Shown: positions 28,352 to 36,687 of the stretch, piece after piece | Layout: the number at the start of each line of letters is the position of its first letter | How positions within the stretch are numbered: the stretch's first letter is position 1 | Source of the DNA: a bacterium | Lineage (GTDB): Bacteria > Acidobacteriota > Thermoanaerobaculia > Multivoradales > J023 | Direction: 5' to 3' | Length of the DNA stretch: 64,000 nt | NCBI GenBank assembly: GCA_024226315.1 | Contig: JAAELT010000332.1 | Coordinates: forward strand, 1 to 64,000 | The notes under the pieces: generated by a model | The model's database searches: none | The model's input: only the letters and a program-made list of their open reading frames with translations | Told to the model about the DNA's origin: nothing | Position numbers and translations under genes: made by a program

Positions 28352-28957
28352 ATGAGCCGGCGGACGCTGGCCGCCGCTGTCGTGGTCGCGGTGCTGGCCC
28401 TGGCGCTGGCCGCGCCGGCCGCCGCGCTCAAGAAACCGATCGACGCCGAGGAGCTGTTCAATCCGCTGCTGGGCGTCGACTACTCGCACTGGCTGGTGGG
28501 GCCGATCTACCAGATGGCCTCCGAGCAGGAGGTCGGGCAGTTTCTGCGCCTGACCAGTGACGAGGAGGCGGCGAGCTTCATCGAGGCCTTCTGGAAACGC
28601 CAGAACGAGGGCGCCGAGCTGTTCAAGAAGACGCCGCAGCAGATCTTCGAGCAGCGCGCCGAGAAGGCCGACAGCCGTTACAGTCGCGGCACATTTCCCG
28701 GCCGCCTGACCGACCGCGGCACCATCTACGTGTTGTTCGGCGAGCCCGAGGACACGGTCTTCGAATCTTCGGAGTACCTCGACGGCGTGCCGGTCGAGAC
28801 CTGGGAGTACGGCAAGGACTCGGGCAAGGGTCTCACCGGTGAGAAGCCCAAGAAGAAATACCGGTTCCTGCAGCTCGAGAACGAGACCGTCTTCTACAAC
28901 AACCGCGCCAGCGAGATGGAAGCGAAGAAGCGGCAGCGCAAGCGCATCCGTTTCTAA
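28352..28957 (+). CDS. Exported GWxTD-domain protein
   Basis: This 201-residue protein has a signal peptide (about 1-25, ending APAAA). Residues 40-170 resemble the GWxTD domain found in acidobacteria and Bacteroidetes: FLRLTSDEEAASFIEAFWKR, then RGTIYVLFGEPED and ETWEYG. Its function is unknown. I chose the ATG at 28352 because it opens the signal peptide; the longer frame overlaps folE. Confidence 0.72.
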   Translation: MSRRTLAAAVVVAVLALALAAPAAALKKPIDAEELFNPLLGVDYSHWLVGPIYQMASEQEVGQFLRLTSDEEAASFIEAFWKRQNEGAELFKKTPQQIFEQRAEKADSRYSRGTFPGRLTDRGTIYVLFGEPEDTVFESSEYLDGVPVETWEYGKDSGKGLTGEKPKKKYRFLQLENETVFYNNRASEMEAKKRQRKRIRF

Positions 28958-28969
28958 CGCAACTCGGGT

Positions 28970-30043
28970 ATGACACAACCGCACGCGGTAATGGCCGGCT
29001 GCGGCATTTCGGTCGCGCCGCACGAGGTCACGAACCACATGTTGGCTCGGATCATGGAGACCAACGACGAGTGGATCCGCGAGCGCAGCGGCATCCGCAC
29101 GCGCTACTACGCCGATCCCGAGACCGGCTCGGCCGACCTGGGAGCGGCGGCGGCGCGCTCGGCACTCGAGGACGCCGGCGTCACCGCGGACGAGATCGAC
29201 TACCTGGTGTGCGCCACCATGACGCCGGATCACTACTTCCCGGGCACGGGCTCGCTGATCCAGTCGCGCCTCGGCCTGGCGCCGCTGCCGGCGCTCGACC
29301 TGCGCCAGCAATGCGCCGGCTTCGCCTACGGCCTGCAGACCGTGGACGCCCTGATCCGCGGCGGCACCGCGCGCACCGTGCTGCTGGTCGGGTCCGACGT
29401 CCACAGCGCCCTGATCCCGTGGTCGAAGCACACCTGGGACGTGCTCCACGGCCGGGTCGAGGGCGACGTCAGCGAGGAAGACTGGGAGTGGAACAAGCGG
29501 TTCCGCCACCTGACCGTGCTCTTCGGCGACGCCGCCGGCGCCATGGTCTTCCGCGCCTCCGAAGCGGACGACGACCGTGGCATTCTCGCCTCCAGGCTCT
29601 ACGCCGACGGCGACAACATGGACATCCTCTACGTGCCCGGCGTCGGCTCGGCCTACCGGCCGTTCGTCGACCCGGCGATGATCGAGCGCGGCGATTCGGT
29701 GCCGGTCATGGACGGCCGCAAGGTCTTCAAGCTTGCGGTCACTCACATGCCGCGGGTGACCCGCGAGGTGCTCGACGTGGGTGGCTACACGCTCGACGAT
29801 CTCGATCTCCTGATCATGCACCAGGCCAACCTACGCATCAACGAGGCGGCCCAGAAGTTCCTGCGTCTGCCCGACGACAAGGTGCACAACAACATCCAGA
29901 AGTACGGCAACACCACATCGGCCACCTTGCCGCTGGCCTTCCACGAGGCGCGGCAGGCGGGCAAGGCACCCGAGGGCTCACTCGTCGCCTTCACCGCCCT
30001 GGGAGCGGGCCTGCACTACGGCTCGGTGTTGATGCGCGTCTAG
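28970..30043 (+). CDS. fabH: 3-oxoacyl-ACP synthase III (KAS III)
   Basis: This 357-residue thiolase-fold enzyme has the catalytic triad Cys115 (LRQQCAGFAYG), His in LIMHQANLRIN and Asn in KYGNTTSATLPLAF. KAS III condenses acyl-CoA with malonyl-ACP to start fatty acid synthesis. It is longer than E. coli FabH because of an insertion around residues 155-180 (HTWDVLHGRVEGDVSEEDWE) near the dimer/substrate region, so substrate may differ. It lies 12 bases after the GWxTD gene and ends 6 bases from convergent aspS. Confidence 0.88.
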   Translation: MTQPHAVMAGCGISVAPHEVTNHMLARIMETNDEWIRERSGIRTRYYADPETGSADLGAAAARSALEDAGVTADEIDYLVCATMTPDHYFPGTGSLIQSRLGLAPLPALDLRQQCAGFAYGLQTVDALIRGGTARTVLLVGSDVHSALIPWSKHTWDVLHGRVEGDVSEEDWEWNKRFRHLTVLFGDAAGAMVFRASEADDDRGILASRLYADGDNMDILYVPGVGSAYRPFVDPAMIERGDSVPVMDGRKVFKLAVTHMPRVTREVLDVGGYTLDDLDLLIMHQANLRINEAAQKFLRLPDDKVHNNIQKYGNTTSATLPLAFHEARQAGKAPEGSLVAFTALGAGLHYGSVLMRV

Positions 30044-30048
30044 CCGCC

Positions 30049-31842
30049 CTACGAGGCCAGCCTCGGCCGCGCGGAGACCAGTGCGAGCTCTTCGAGCTGC
30101 TCCGGCGCCACCGCTCCCGGCGCCTCGGTCATCAGACACTGTCCCGACTGGGTCTTGGGGAAGGCGATGACGTCGCGGATCGAGTCCTTGCCACAGAATA
30201 GCTGCACCAGCCGGTCGAGACCGAGGGCGATGCCACCGTGGGGCGGCGCGCCGGAGTCGAGGGCGCGCAGGAAGAAGCCGAAGCGGTCGTCGATCACGTC
30301 CTCGGCGAGCCCCAGGATCTCGAAGACCTTCTGCTGCAGCTCGCGCTGGTAGATCCGCAGGCTGCCACCACCGACCTCGACGCCGTTCAGAACCAGGTCG
30401 TAGGAGCGCGCCTCGAGCTGTAGGAGCTGCTCGCGGTCGCCCGACAGCAGCGCTTCCTCGGAGTCGGGACGGGTGAAGGGATGGTGGGCGGCCTTCAGGC
30501 GCCCGCTCGCCCGCTCGACCTCGAACATCGGGAAGCCGTGCACCCAGGTGAATTCGAAGGCTCCGTCTTGCCGCAGGTCGAAGCGGTCGGCCAGGTAGAG
30601 GCGCAGCTCGCCGAGAACCCGGGCGACGCGCTCGGGGCTGGCTCCCGCCATGAAGAACACCACGTCGCCGGCCCGGCCGCCCATGCGCCGGGCGACGCCG
30701 GCTGCCTCTTCCGGAGACCAGAACTTGGCGATCGTGCTCTCGAGGGTCTCCTCGCCGGTGATCCTGGCCCAGGCCGGTTCGCGGGCGCCGAGCGACGCGG
30801 CATGGGCGCGCACCGCCTCGATATCGGTGCGGGTCATGGCGCAGGCCGCGGGTACCGCGATCGCCTGGATGGTACCGCCGGTCTCGGCGAAGCGGCGGAA
30901 GACCTGGAACTCGGTGTCGTCGAACAGGTCGGTGAGGTGCACGATCTCGAGGCCGAAACGGGTATCCGGCGCGTCGGTGCCGTAGAGCCGCATCGACTCC
31001 TCCCAGCTCAACCGCCGGAAAGGCGTCTGCACCTCGACCCCGACCGCCTCTCCGACCTGTTCGAGCATGCCCTCGACCAGCTCGAAGACGTCGTCTTCAT
31101 CGACGAACGACATCTCGAGGTCGAGCTGGGTGAATTCGGCCTGGCGGTTGGCGCGCTGATCCTCGTCGCGAAAGCAGCGGGCGATCTGGTAGTAGCGGTC
31201 GACGCCGCCCACCATCAACAGCTGCTTGAACATCTGCGGCGACTGGGGCAGGGCGTAGAACTCACCCGGCGCGCCGCGGCTGGGCACCAGGAAGTCACGC
31301 GCGCCCTCGGGGGTGGAGCGGCCCAGCACCGGCGTCTCGACCTCCATGAAGCCCTGCTCGCGCAGGTGGTCGCGCATCGCGTGGTTGGTCTCGGCGCGCG
31401 TGCGCAGCGTCTGGCGCAGGGCGTCGGAGCGCAGGTCCAGGTGGCGGTGGGCGAGACGCAGCTCTTCGCCCACGCCGTCGCGCTGCTGGGGCCGGAACGG
31501 CAGCGAATGGCAGCGGCTGAGCACCGTCAGCGCGGTGGCTTCGAGCTCGGTGTCCTTCATGTCGAGGCAGGTGCGGTCCTTGCCCTCGGGCCGCCGCAGG
31601 TAGTCGCCCTCGATTGCCACGCAGTCCTCGGCGTGCAGGCTCTGCGCCAGCAGCCAGGCGCCACCCGCCAGCCGCTCGGGGTCGAGCACTACCTGCAAGC
31701 GGTCAGAGCCGTCGCGCAGGTGGAGGAAGATCAGGCCGCCATGGTCACGCAGGGTCTCGACCCAGCCGCAAAGGTGGACCCGCTGGCCGATCAGGTCGGG
31801 GCCCAGGTCGCGGGCCAGGTGGGTGCGTTGTCGAGTCTTCAT
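30049..31842 (-). CDS. aspS: Aspartyl-tRNA synthetase
   Basis: This 597-residue class II synthetase is of normal bacterial length. The N-terminal OB fold reads HLCGWVETLRDHGGLIFLHLRD; motif 2 is ARCFRDEDQRANRQAEFTQ; a GAD insertion lies in the middle; motif 3 is GIALGLDRLVQLFCG. The start ATG at 31842 has AAGGAT upstream; the frame stays open further but runs into the promoter at 31880-31908. Confidence 0.95.
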   Translation of the reverse strand: MKTRQRTHLARDLGPDLIGQRVHLCGWVETLRDHGGLIFLHLRDGSDRLQVVLDPERLAGGAWLLAQSLHAEDCVAIEGDYLRRPEGKDRTCLDMKDTELEATALTVLSRCHSLPFRPQQRDGVGEELRLAHRHLDLRSDALRQTLRTRAETNHAMRDHLREQGFMEVETPVLGRSTPEGARDFLVPSRGAPGEFYALPQSPQMFKQLLMVGGVDRYYQIARCFRDEDQRANRQAEFTQLDLEMSFVDEDDVFELVEGMLEQVGEAVGVEVQTPFRRLSWEESMRLYGTDAPDTRFGLEIVHLTDLFDDTEFQVFRRFAETGGTIQAIAVPAACAMTRTDIEAVRAHAASLGAREPAWARITGEETLESTIAKFWSPEEAAGVARRMGGRAGDVVFFMAGASPERVARVLGELRLYLADRFDLRQDGAFEFTWVHGFPMFEVERASGRLKAAHHPFTRPDSEEALLSGDREQLLQLEARSYDLVLNGVEVGGGSLRIYQRELQQKVFEILGLAEDVIDDRFGFFLRALDSGAPPHGGIALGLDRLVQLFCGKDSIRDVIAFPKTQSGQCLMTEAPGAVAPEQLEELALVSARPRLAS

Positions 31843-31879
31843 GCGGTTGATCCTTGGTTTGTTGCTCGATTGAATGAGA

Positions 31880-31908
31880 ATCATAAAGTCGCCGAAAAAG
31901 GATGTCAA
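31880..31908 (-). promoter_or_regulatory. Sigma70-like promoter of aspS
   Basis: On the minus strand TTGACA (31903-31908) and TATGAT (31880-31885) are separated by exactly 17 bases, 38 bases before the aspS start codon. A perfect -35 box and one mismatch in the -10 box make this the best promoter match in the window. Confidence 0.8.
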
Positions 31909-32158
31909 TAGGATTTTCTAGATCAATAAATGCGATGGATTCGACGAATTCTGCGCGTTGGTGCTCCTTATCGTCGATATTGATGTTGTTTCATATGAGC
32001 TCTTTGGTGCGCTTTCGTTGTATGATTGGAGTCCGTTTCGGATGCTGTTGCCGAGTATTCTTGTCTCTGAAGGATTTCCGGAGCACGCGCGGTGCCTTGG
32101 GTCGCGTTTTCGGAGGCTGAGGATTGGGCGCCGCGCCTCCCATCCCGAGAGCTGAACG
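31909..32158. other. A+T-rich intergenic region between aspS and a divergent regulator
   Basis: This stretch has far more A and T than the surrounding DNA (for example 31955-32080) and holds no convincing gene: open frames lack ribosome sites and family features. It probably carries the regulator's promoter, which I could not place with confidence. Confidence 0.5.
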
Positions 32159-32638
32159 ATGCCAAAAAAGACGAACCTTCCACGCAGAATCGTCGCGTTC
32201 CTGAAGCAGAACCCCACCGCCAGCCGCGCGGAGATCAGCCAGCAGCTGGGAGTCAGCTATCAGGCGGCCCAGAAACATCTGAGGCGGCTCGAGGAGGAGG
32301 GCCTGGTGCGGCCGGGTTTCCTGATCAGCGACCAGTGGGAGGCGGGCAAGCACGAGTTCTGGATCTTCATCGCCACCCGCTTCGACCGTCGGGACGAGAG
32401 CGGCGGCGACTACCAGGGCGTGCTGTGCCGCGAGATCGCCGCCGAGCTGACCTCCGACGGCGAATACGCCGAGGACATCTCCTTCGGCAGCATCCGCATC
32501 CTCCTGGGCGGCGACTGGGACATCATGCTCTGCCTCTACTCGCGCGACCCGGACGCTGTCGGCCGTTTCGTGACCCGCTACCTGCGGGCCAAGACCAGCG
32601 TCGTCCGCACCAGCACCGCCTGGAGCCTGGGGGAGTGA
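32159..32638 (+). CDS. Winged-helix regulator, Lrp/AsnC-like
   Basis: This 159-residue protein has an N-terminal winged helix-turn-helix (RRIVAFLKQN, SRAEISQQLGVSYQAAQKHL, then the wing). The C-terminal 90 residues look like a small alpha/beta ligand or dimerisation domain. The match to Lrp/AsnC is loose; a DeoR- or MarR-like assignment is possible. Targets are unknown. It is divergent from aspS across the A+T-rich gap. Confidence 0.6.
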   Translation: MPKKTNLPRRIVAFLKQNPTASRAEISQQLGVSYQAAQKHLRRLEEEGLVRPGFLISDQWEAGKHEFWIFIATRFDRRDESGGDYQGVLCREIAAELTSDGEYAEDISFGSIRILLGGDWDIMLCLYSRDPDAVGRFVTRYLRAKTSVVRTSTAWSLGE

Positions 32639-32656
32639 GCCCCTCTCCCGGGCGGG

Positions 32657-33559
32657 TCAACGCGATGCGAACACCTGCACCCACAGCACCTCGAGCTCGT
32701 CCGCCTCGTTGACTCCCACCGCCACCCCCAGCCCCATCTCGGTGACCCGCTTGGTCAGGATGTTGCGGCGGTGGCCGGAGCTGTTCATCCAGCGGTGGAC
32801 CACCTCGTCGGGGGTGAAGAGGCCCTTGGCGATGTTCTCCCCCACGGTTCTGGCGCCCTTGTAGCCCGTCGCCTTGACGCGCTGCCGGCTGCTCTCGCCT
32901 TCCGGGCTGTCGTGGTCGTAGTAGCCGCGGCGCTGCATGTCCTCGGCGTGACGCTGGGCCGCGACGTCGAGCATGCCATCGGCGGTCAGCGGGTCCCGGC
33001 CGTGAGCGCGGCGGATCTCGTTGACGGTCGCCAGCACCAGCGCGCGGACGGCGGGCAGGTCGGCGAGGGGAGCCGCCTGCCGCCACTCGACGGTGCGCTT
33101 GGCGAGTGCCATCACCAGGGTGACGACGGGGCGCCCGCGGTGGCGTGCCACACCGATGCCGACGTGCTCGAAATCGCCCGCCACGTTCTCCGCGAACCAC
33201 TCCGGACGGGCGCGCCGCCACTGGTCGAGGATCCCCTCGTCCGAAGTGCCGATCAGCGAGCCCTCCGTCCAGGCGTGAGGGGCGTAGCCGGCGCGGTACA
33301 GCCGCCGCGTGGTCGCCGGAATGTGTCCGGCGCTCCCCGGCGTGCCGCCGCTCGCCGCCACCGCCTCGACTTCGTCGCGGGCGATTTCGCACAGCGCCGG
33401 ATGCAGCTCGAGCGGCTCGAGCCCAGCCTGCCGCCGGACCGTCTGGATCTCGGCGAGGATCGTCTCCCGCAGCGACTCCTCGATCGGATTCTCCACCGTC
33501 GGCCCGCAGACCGACCCCGGCAAAGCGAGCAGTACCAGCGCCAGGACCCGGGGCAACAT
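32657..33559 (-). CDS. Secreted protein with two CAP (SCP/PR-1) domains
   Basis: This 300-residue protein has a signal peptide (1-18, ending GSVCG, possibly a lipobox). The C-terminal CAP domain (about 165-300) is clear: AQRHAEDMQRRGYYDHDSPE, GENIAKG, VVHRWMNSSGHRRNIL and a GLGVAVG strand. Residues 30-150 repeat the same order in weaker form (HPALCEIARDEVEAV, ENVAG, HVGIGVARH), so I read it as a degenerate tandem copy. CAP domains bind lipids or act in adhesion; the bacterial role is unknown. Confidence 0.78.
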   Translation of the reverse strand: MLPRVLALVLLALPGSVCGPTVENPIEESLRETILAEIQTVRRQAGLEPLELHPALCEIARDEVEAVAASGGTPGSAGHIPATTRRLYRAGYAPHAWTEGSLIGTSDEGILDQWRRARPEWFAENVAGDFEHVGIGVARHRGRPVVTLVMALAKRTVEWRQAAPLADLPAVRALVLATVNEIRRAHGRDPLTADGMLDVAAQRHAEDMQRRGYYDHDSPEGESSRQRVKATGYKGARTVGENIAKGLFTPDEVVHRWMNSSGHRRNILTKRVTEMGLGVAVGVNEADELEVLWVQVFASR

Positions 33560-33673
33560 CTCCTCAGTCTATCTGGCTCCCCCTCTCCCGGGCCTACCCG
33601 CGCCTGCCAACCGCAGATATCATCCGAGGCCCGGCAATGAAGACTACTGATTGCAAGACTCCCTGAAGAAACG

Positions 33674-35215
33674 ATGTCGACGACACAGACGACGCTGGTC
33701 GCCACCCTGACGACGCCGCCGTCCGACGACGGTGAAGAAATCCGCCAGCTCCCCGAGGGAGTCGGCTTTCTCGAGGTGCGCGCCGACCTGGTGGGCGAGC
33801 TGGATCCCGACTGGCTGCGCGACCGCTTCGACGGCGCGCTGATCTACACCCTGCGCAGCGCCGCCGAGGGCGGCTCGTTCAAGGGCGGTCGCCGGCGCCG
33901 GCAGGGCCGCTTCCGGGAAGCCGCCGAGCGCTATGACCTGGTCGACCTCGAGGCCGACCGTGACCTCGGCGACGACCTCTTAGGCGACCTGCCCGCCGAC
34001 AAACGGTTGATCTCGTGGCACGGCCCGGCCGCTTCGCTCGCGGCGCTCACCGGCCGCTTCGAGAACATGGCGGAGACCGATGCGCGCTTCTACAAGCTCA
34101 TCCCGGAAGCCCGGCAGACGGTCGACGCGATCCGGCCCCTGGCCCTGCTGTGCTCCCTGCGCCGCGACGACGTGATCGCCTTCGCCTCCCGCGACGCGGG
34201 CGCCTGGACCCGGCTGCTGGCGCCGCGCCTGGGCTCGCCCCTGGTCTACGGCTCGCTCGGCGAGGTGCCGGCGGCGCCCGGCCAGCTCACCGTCGAGAAG
34301 CTCGCCGTCGACTACGGGCTGCCCCGTCTCGACGAGGTCAAGGGGCTGTTCGGCATCGTCGGCAAGCCGGTACTGCACTCGCTGTCGCCGCGGCTGCACA
34401 ACGGTGCGTATCGTGCGCTCGGCGTGCCCGGTCTCTACGTGCCCTTCCACGTCGAGTCGTTCGGCGACTTCTGGCTCGACCTGGTGGAGTCCGGCAGCCT
34501 GGGCGGCCTCGGGATTCCGCTCTGGGGCCTCTCCGTCACCTCGCCCTACAAAGAGGTGGCGTTGTCGGTCGCCGGCATTTCGAGCCCGCGCGCGCAGCAC
34601 ATCGGCGCCGCCAACACGCTGGTGCTGCACGAGATGTGGGAGGCGGAGTCCACCGACCCCGAGGGGGTGGTGCTGGCGCTCGAGCACGCCGGGGTCAAAG
34701 TGGCCGGCGCGCGCTCCGTGGTGGTCGGCTGCGGCGGCGCCGGCAAGGCGGCGGCGGTCGGCCTGCAGATGGCGGGAGCCGAGGTGACGCTGGTCAACCG
34801 CGGCGCCGAGCGCGGACGCAAGGCTTCGATGGAGCTTCGCCTGCCGTTCCAGCCGCTCGCCGATTTCGACCCCGGCGCTTACGAAATCGTCGTCCAGGCC
34901 ACCGCGCTCGGCCACCAGGACGACGACGCCCTGCCTTTCGACCCAGCGCGCCTGCGCCCCGACGCGGCCCTCGTCGACATGGTCTACGGGCCCGAGCACA
35001 CGCGTCTATTGAAGGAAACGCGGGCGCGCGACATCATCGCCGTCGACGGCCGCGAAGTGTTGCTGCACCAGGCTCTCGGACAGTTCCGGCTGATGACCAG
35101 CTGCGAGCTCGAAGAGCCCCTGGCGCGAGATCTCCTGGGCCTGGAAGGCGCGCGGACGCAACGCATCGCCGTCGCGCCGGAGGCGCGCGAGACGAAACAC
35201 GGAGACAAGACATGA
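33674..35215 (+). CDS. aroDE: Bifunctional 3-dehydroquinate dehydratase / shikimate dehydrogenase
   Basis: This 513-residue fusion has a type I dehydroquinase at residues 1-215 with EVRAD (Glu34, Arg36), His116 in ISWHGP and the Schiff-base lysine Lys141 in FYKLIPEA. The shikimate dehydrogenase starts around 226: FGIVGKPVLHSLSPRLHN, the catalytic lysine in VTSPYKE, AANTLV and the NADP motif GCGGAGKAAAVGL. It catalyses two consecutive steps to chorismate. AroD-AroE fusion is well known in plants and some bacteria. The C-terminal tail is encoded by a copy of the dispersed GC palindrome. It overlaps hisS by 4 nt. Confidence 0.92.
   Translation: MSTTQTTLVATLTTPPSDDGEEIRQLPEGVGFLEVRADLVGELDPDWLRDRFDGALIYTLRSAAEGGSFKGGRRRRQGRFREAAERYDLVDLEADRDLGDDLLGDLPADKRLISWHGPAASLAALTGRFENMAETDARFYKLIPEARQTVDAIRPLALLCSLRRDDVIAFASRDAGAWTRLLAPRLGSPLVYGSLGEVPAAPGQLTVEKLAVDYGLPRLDEVKGLFGIVGKPVLHSLSPRLHNGAYRALGVPGLYVPFHVESFGDFWLDLVESGSLGGLGIPLWGLSVTSPYKEVALSVAGISSPRAQHIGAANTLVLHEMWEAESTDPEGVVLALEHAGVKVAGARSVVVGCGGAGKAAAVGLQMAGAEVTLVNRGAERGRKASMELRLPFQPLADFDPGAYEIVVQATALGHQDDDALPFDPARLRPDAALVDMVYGPEHTRLLKETRARDIIAVDGREVLLHQALGQFRLMTSCELEEPLARDLLGLEGARTQRIAVAPEARETKHGDKT
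35171..35188 (-). repeat. Dispersed GC palindrome at the end of aroDE
   Basis: The reverse complement of this stretch, GCGCGCCTCCGGCGCGAC, equals the copy at 9583-9600. It encodes part of the last 15 residues of AroDE, beyond the folded domain. Confidence 0.6.
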
Positions 35216-36687
35216 GTGATCGAGACGCCGCACGACCCACACCGCGCATTCCCCGCGGCTTTCGCGATCTGTTCGCCGCCGACCTGGCCGCTCGCCGCCA
35301 GATGGTGCAGACGATCATCGGGGTCTACGAACGCTTCGGCTTCGAGGCCCTGGACACCCCGGCGTTCGAGTACCTCGACGTGCTCGGCAAGTTCCTGCCC
35401 GAAAGCGACACCCCGGCGGGCGGCGTATTCGCGCTGCGCGACGACGACGAGCAGTGGATGGCGCTGCGCTACGATCACACCGCGCCGCTTTCGCGCTTCT
35501 ACGCTCAGCACGGCAATCGGCTCACCAATCCCTTCAGGCGCTACCAGGTGGGCCCGGTGTGGCGCCAGGAGAAGCCCGGCCCGGGTCGCTTTCGCGAGTT
35601 CTACCAGTGTGACTTCGACACCGTGGGCACCGATTCGATGGTCGCCGACGCCGAGATCTGCGCCGTGGTTGCCACTTGCTTCGAGGCCCTCGGCATCGGC
35701 CGCGGCGACTACATCCTGAAGGTCAACAACCGCAAGGTGCTGGGCGGCGTGCTCGACGCCATCGGCCTGCCCCAAGACCAGAGTGGTGGCCGGCTGACGG
35801 TGCTGCGGGCGATCGACAAGCTCGACCGCCTGGGCGAGGACGGCGTGCGCCTGCTGCTGGGCAAGGGCCGGATGGACGCCTCCGGCGACTACACCCGCGG
35901 CGCCGGCCTCGCCGCCGAGCAGATCGAAATCGTGATGGGCTACCTCGGCGCCTGCGTCAGCGACCGCCAGGAGGTCTGCGGCCGGCTGCGGGAGCTGGTG
36001 GGCGGCAGCGAGGAAGGCGAGGAGGGCGTGCGCGAGCTCGAGGAGATCCACGACCTCCTCGACGCCATGGACTTAGGGCCAGACCAGGTGCTCTTCGACC
36101 CCAGCGTGGTGCGCGGGCTGGCCTACTACACCGGGCCGGTGGTCGAGGCGGTGCTGACCTTCGAGGTCGAGGAGGACGGCGAGAAGCGGGAGCTCGGGTC
36201 ATTGCTCGGCGGCGGCCGCTACGACGACCTGGTGGAGCGTTTCACCGGCGAGAAGATCCCCGCCACCGGCGCCTCGATCGGCGTCGACCGCCTGCTCGCC
36301 GCGCTCGAGGCCCTGGGCCGGCTCGAGGCCGACCGCGCCGAGCGGCCGGTGGTGATCACCATCTTCGAGCGCGACCGCATGGCCGACTACCAACGCATGG
36401 CCAGCGACCTGCGCTCGGCCGGCATCGCCGCGGAGCTCTATCTCGGCAAGAAGGGCTTCCGCCAGCAGCTCAAGTACGCCGACAAGCGCGACTCGCCGGT
36501 GGCGGTGATCGCCGGCAGCAACGAGTTCGAGGGCGGTACGGTGACCCTCAAGGATCTGCGTCTTGGGAAGAAGCTGTCGCGCGAGATCACGGACCGCGAG
36601 AAGTGGAAGGAGCAGCCGGCGCAGGTGTCGGTGAAGCGCGAGGATCTGGTGAGCGGGGTGAGGAGCCTGCTGGAGCGGCATTCCTGA
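35212..36687 (+). CDS. hisS: Histidyl-tRNA synthetase
   Basis: This 491-residue class II synthetase begins RIPRGFRDLFAADLAARR. Motif 2 is RRYQVGPVWRQEKPGPGRFREF, the histidine A motif is VRGLAYYTGPVVEAVL, and motif 3 is GASIGVDRLLAAL; the C-terminal anticodon domain follows from about 385. It charges tRNA-His, whose charging level would be read by the attenuator of the his-trp operon 9 kb downstream. The start ATG overlaps the aroDE stop. Confidence 0.93.
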   Translation: MSDRDAARPTPRIPRGFRDLFAADLAARRQMVQTIIGVYERFGFEALDTPAFEYLDVLGKFLPESDTPAGGVFALRDDDEQWMALRYDHTAPLSRFYAQHGNRLTNPFRRYQVGPVWRQEKPGPGRFREFYQCDFDTVGTDSMVADAEICAVVATCFEALGIGRGDYILKVNNRKVLGGVLDAIGLPQDQSGGRLTVLRAIDKLDRLGEDGVRLLLGKGRMDASGDYTRGAGLAAEQIEIVMGYLGACVSDRQEVCGRLRELVGGSEEGEEGVRELEEIHDLLDAMDLGPDQVLFDPSVVRGLAYYTGPVVEAVLTFEVEEDGEKRELGSLLGGGRYDDLVERFTGEKIPATGASIGVDRLLAALEALGRLEADRAERPVVITIFERDRMADYQRMASDLRSAGIAAELYLGKKGFRQQLKYADKRDSPVAVIAGSNEFEGGTVTLKDLRLGKKLSREITDREKWKEQPAQVSVKREDLVSGVRSLLERHS

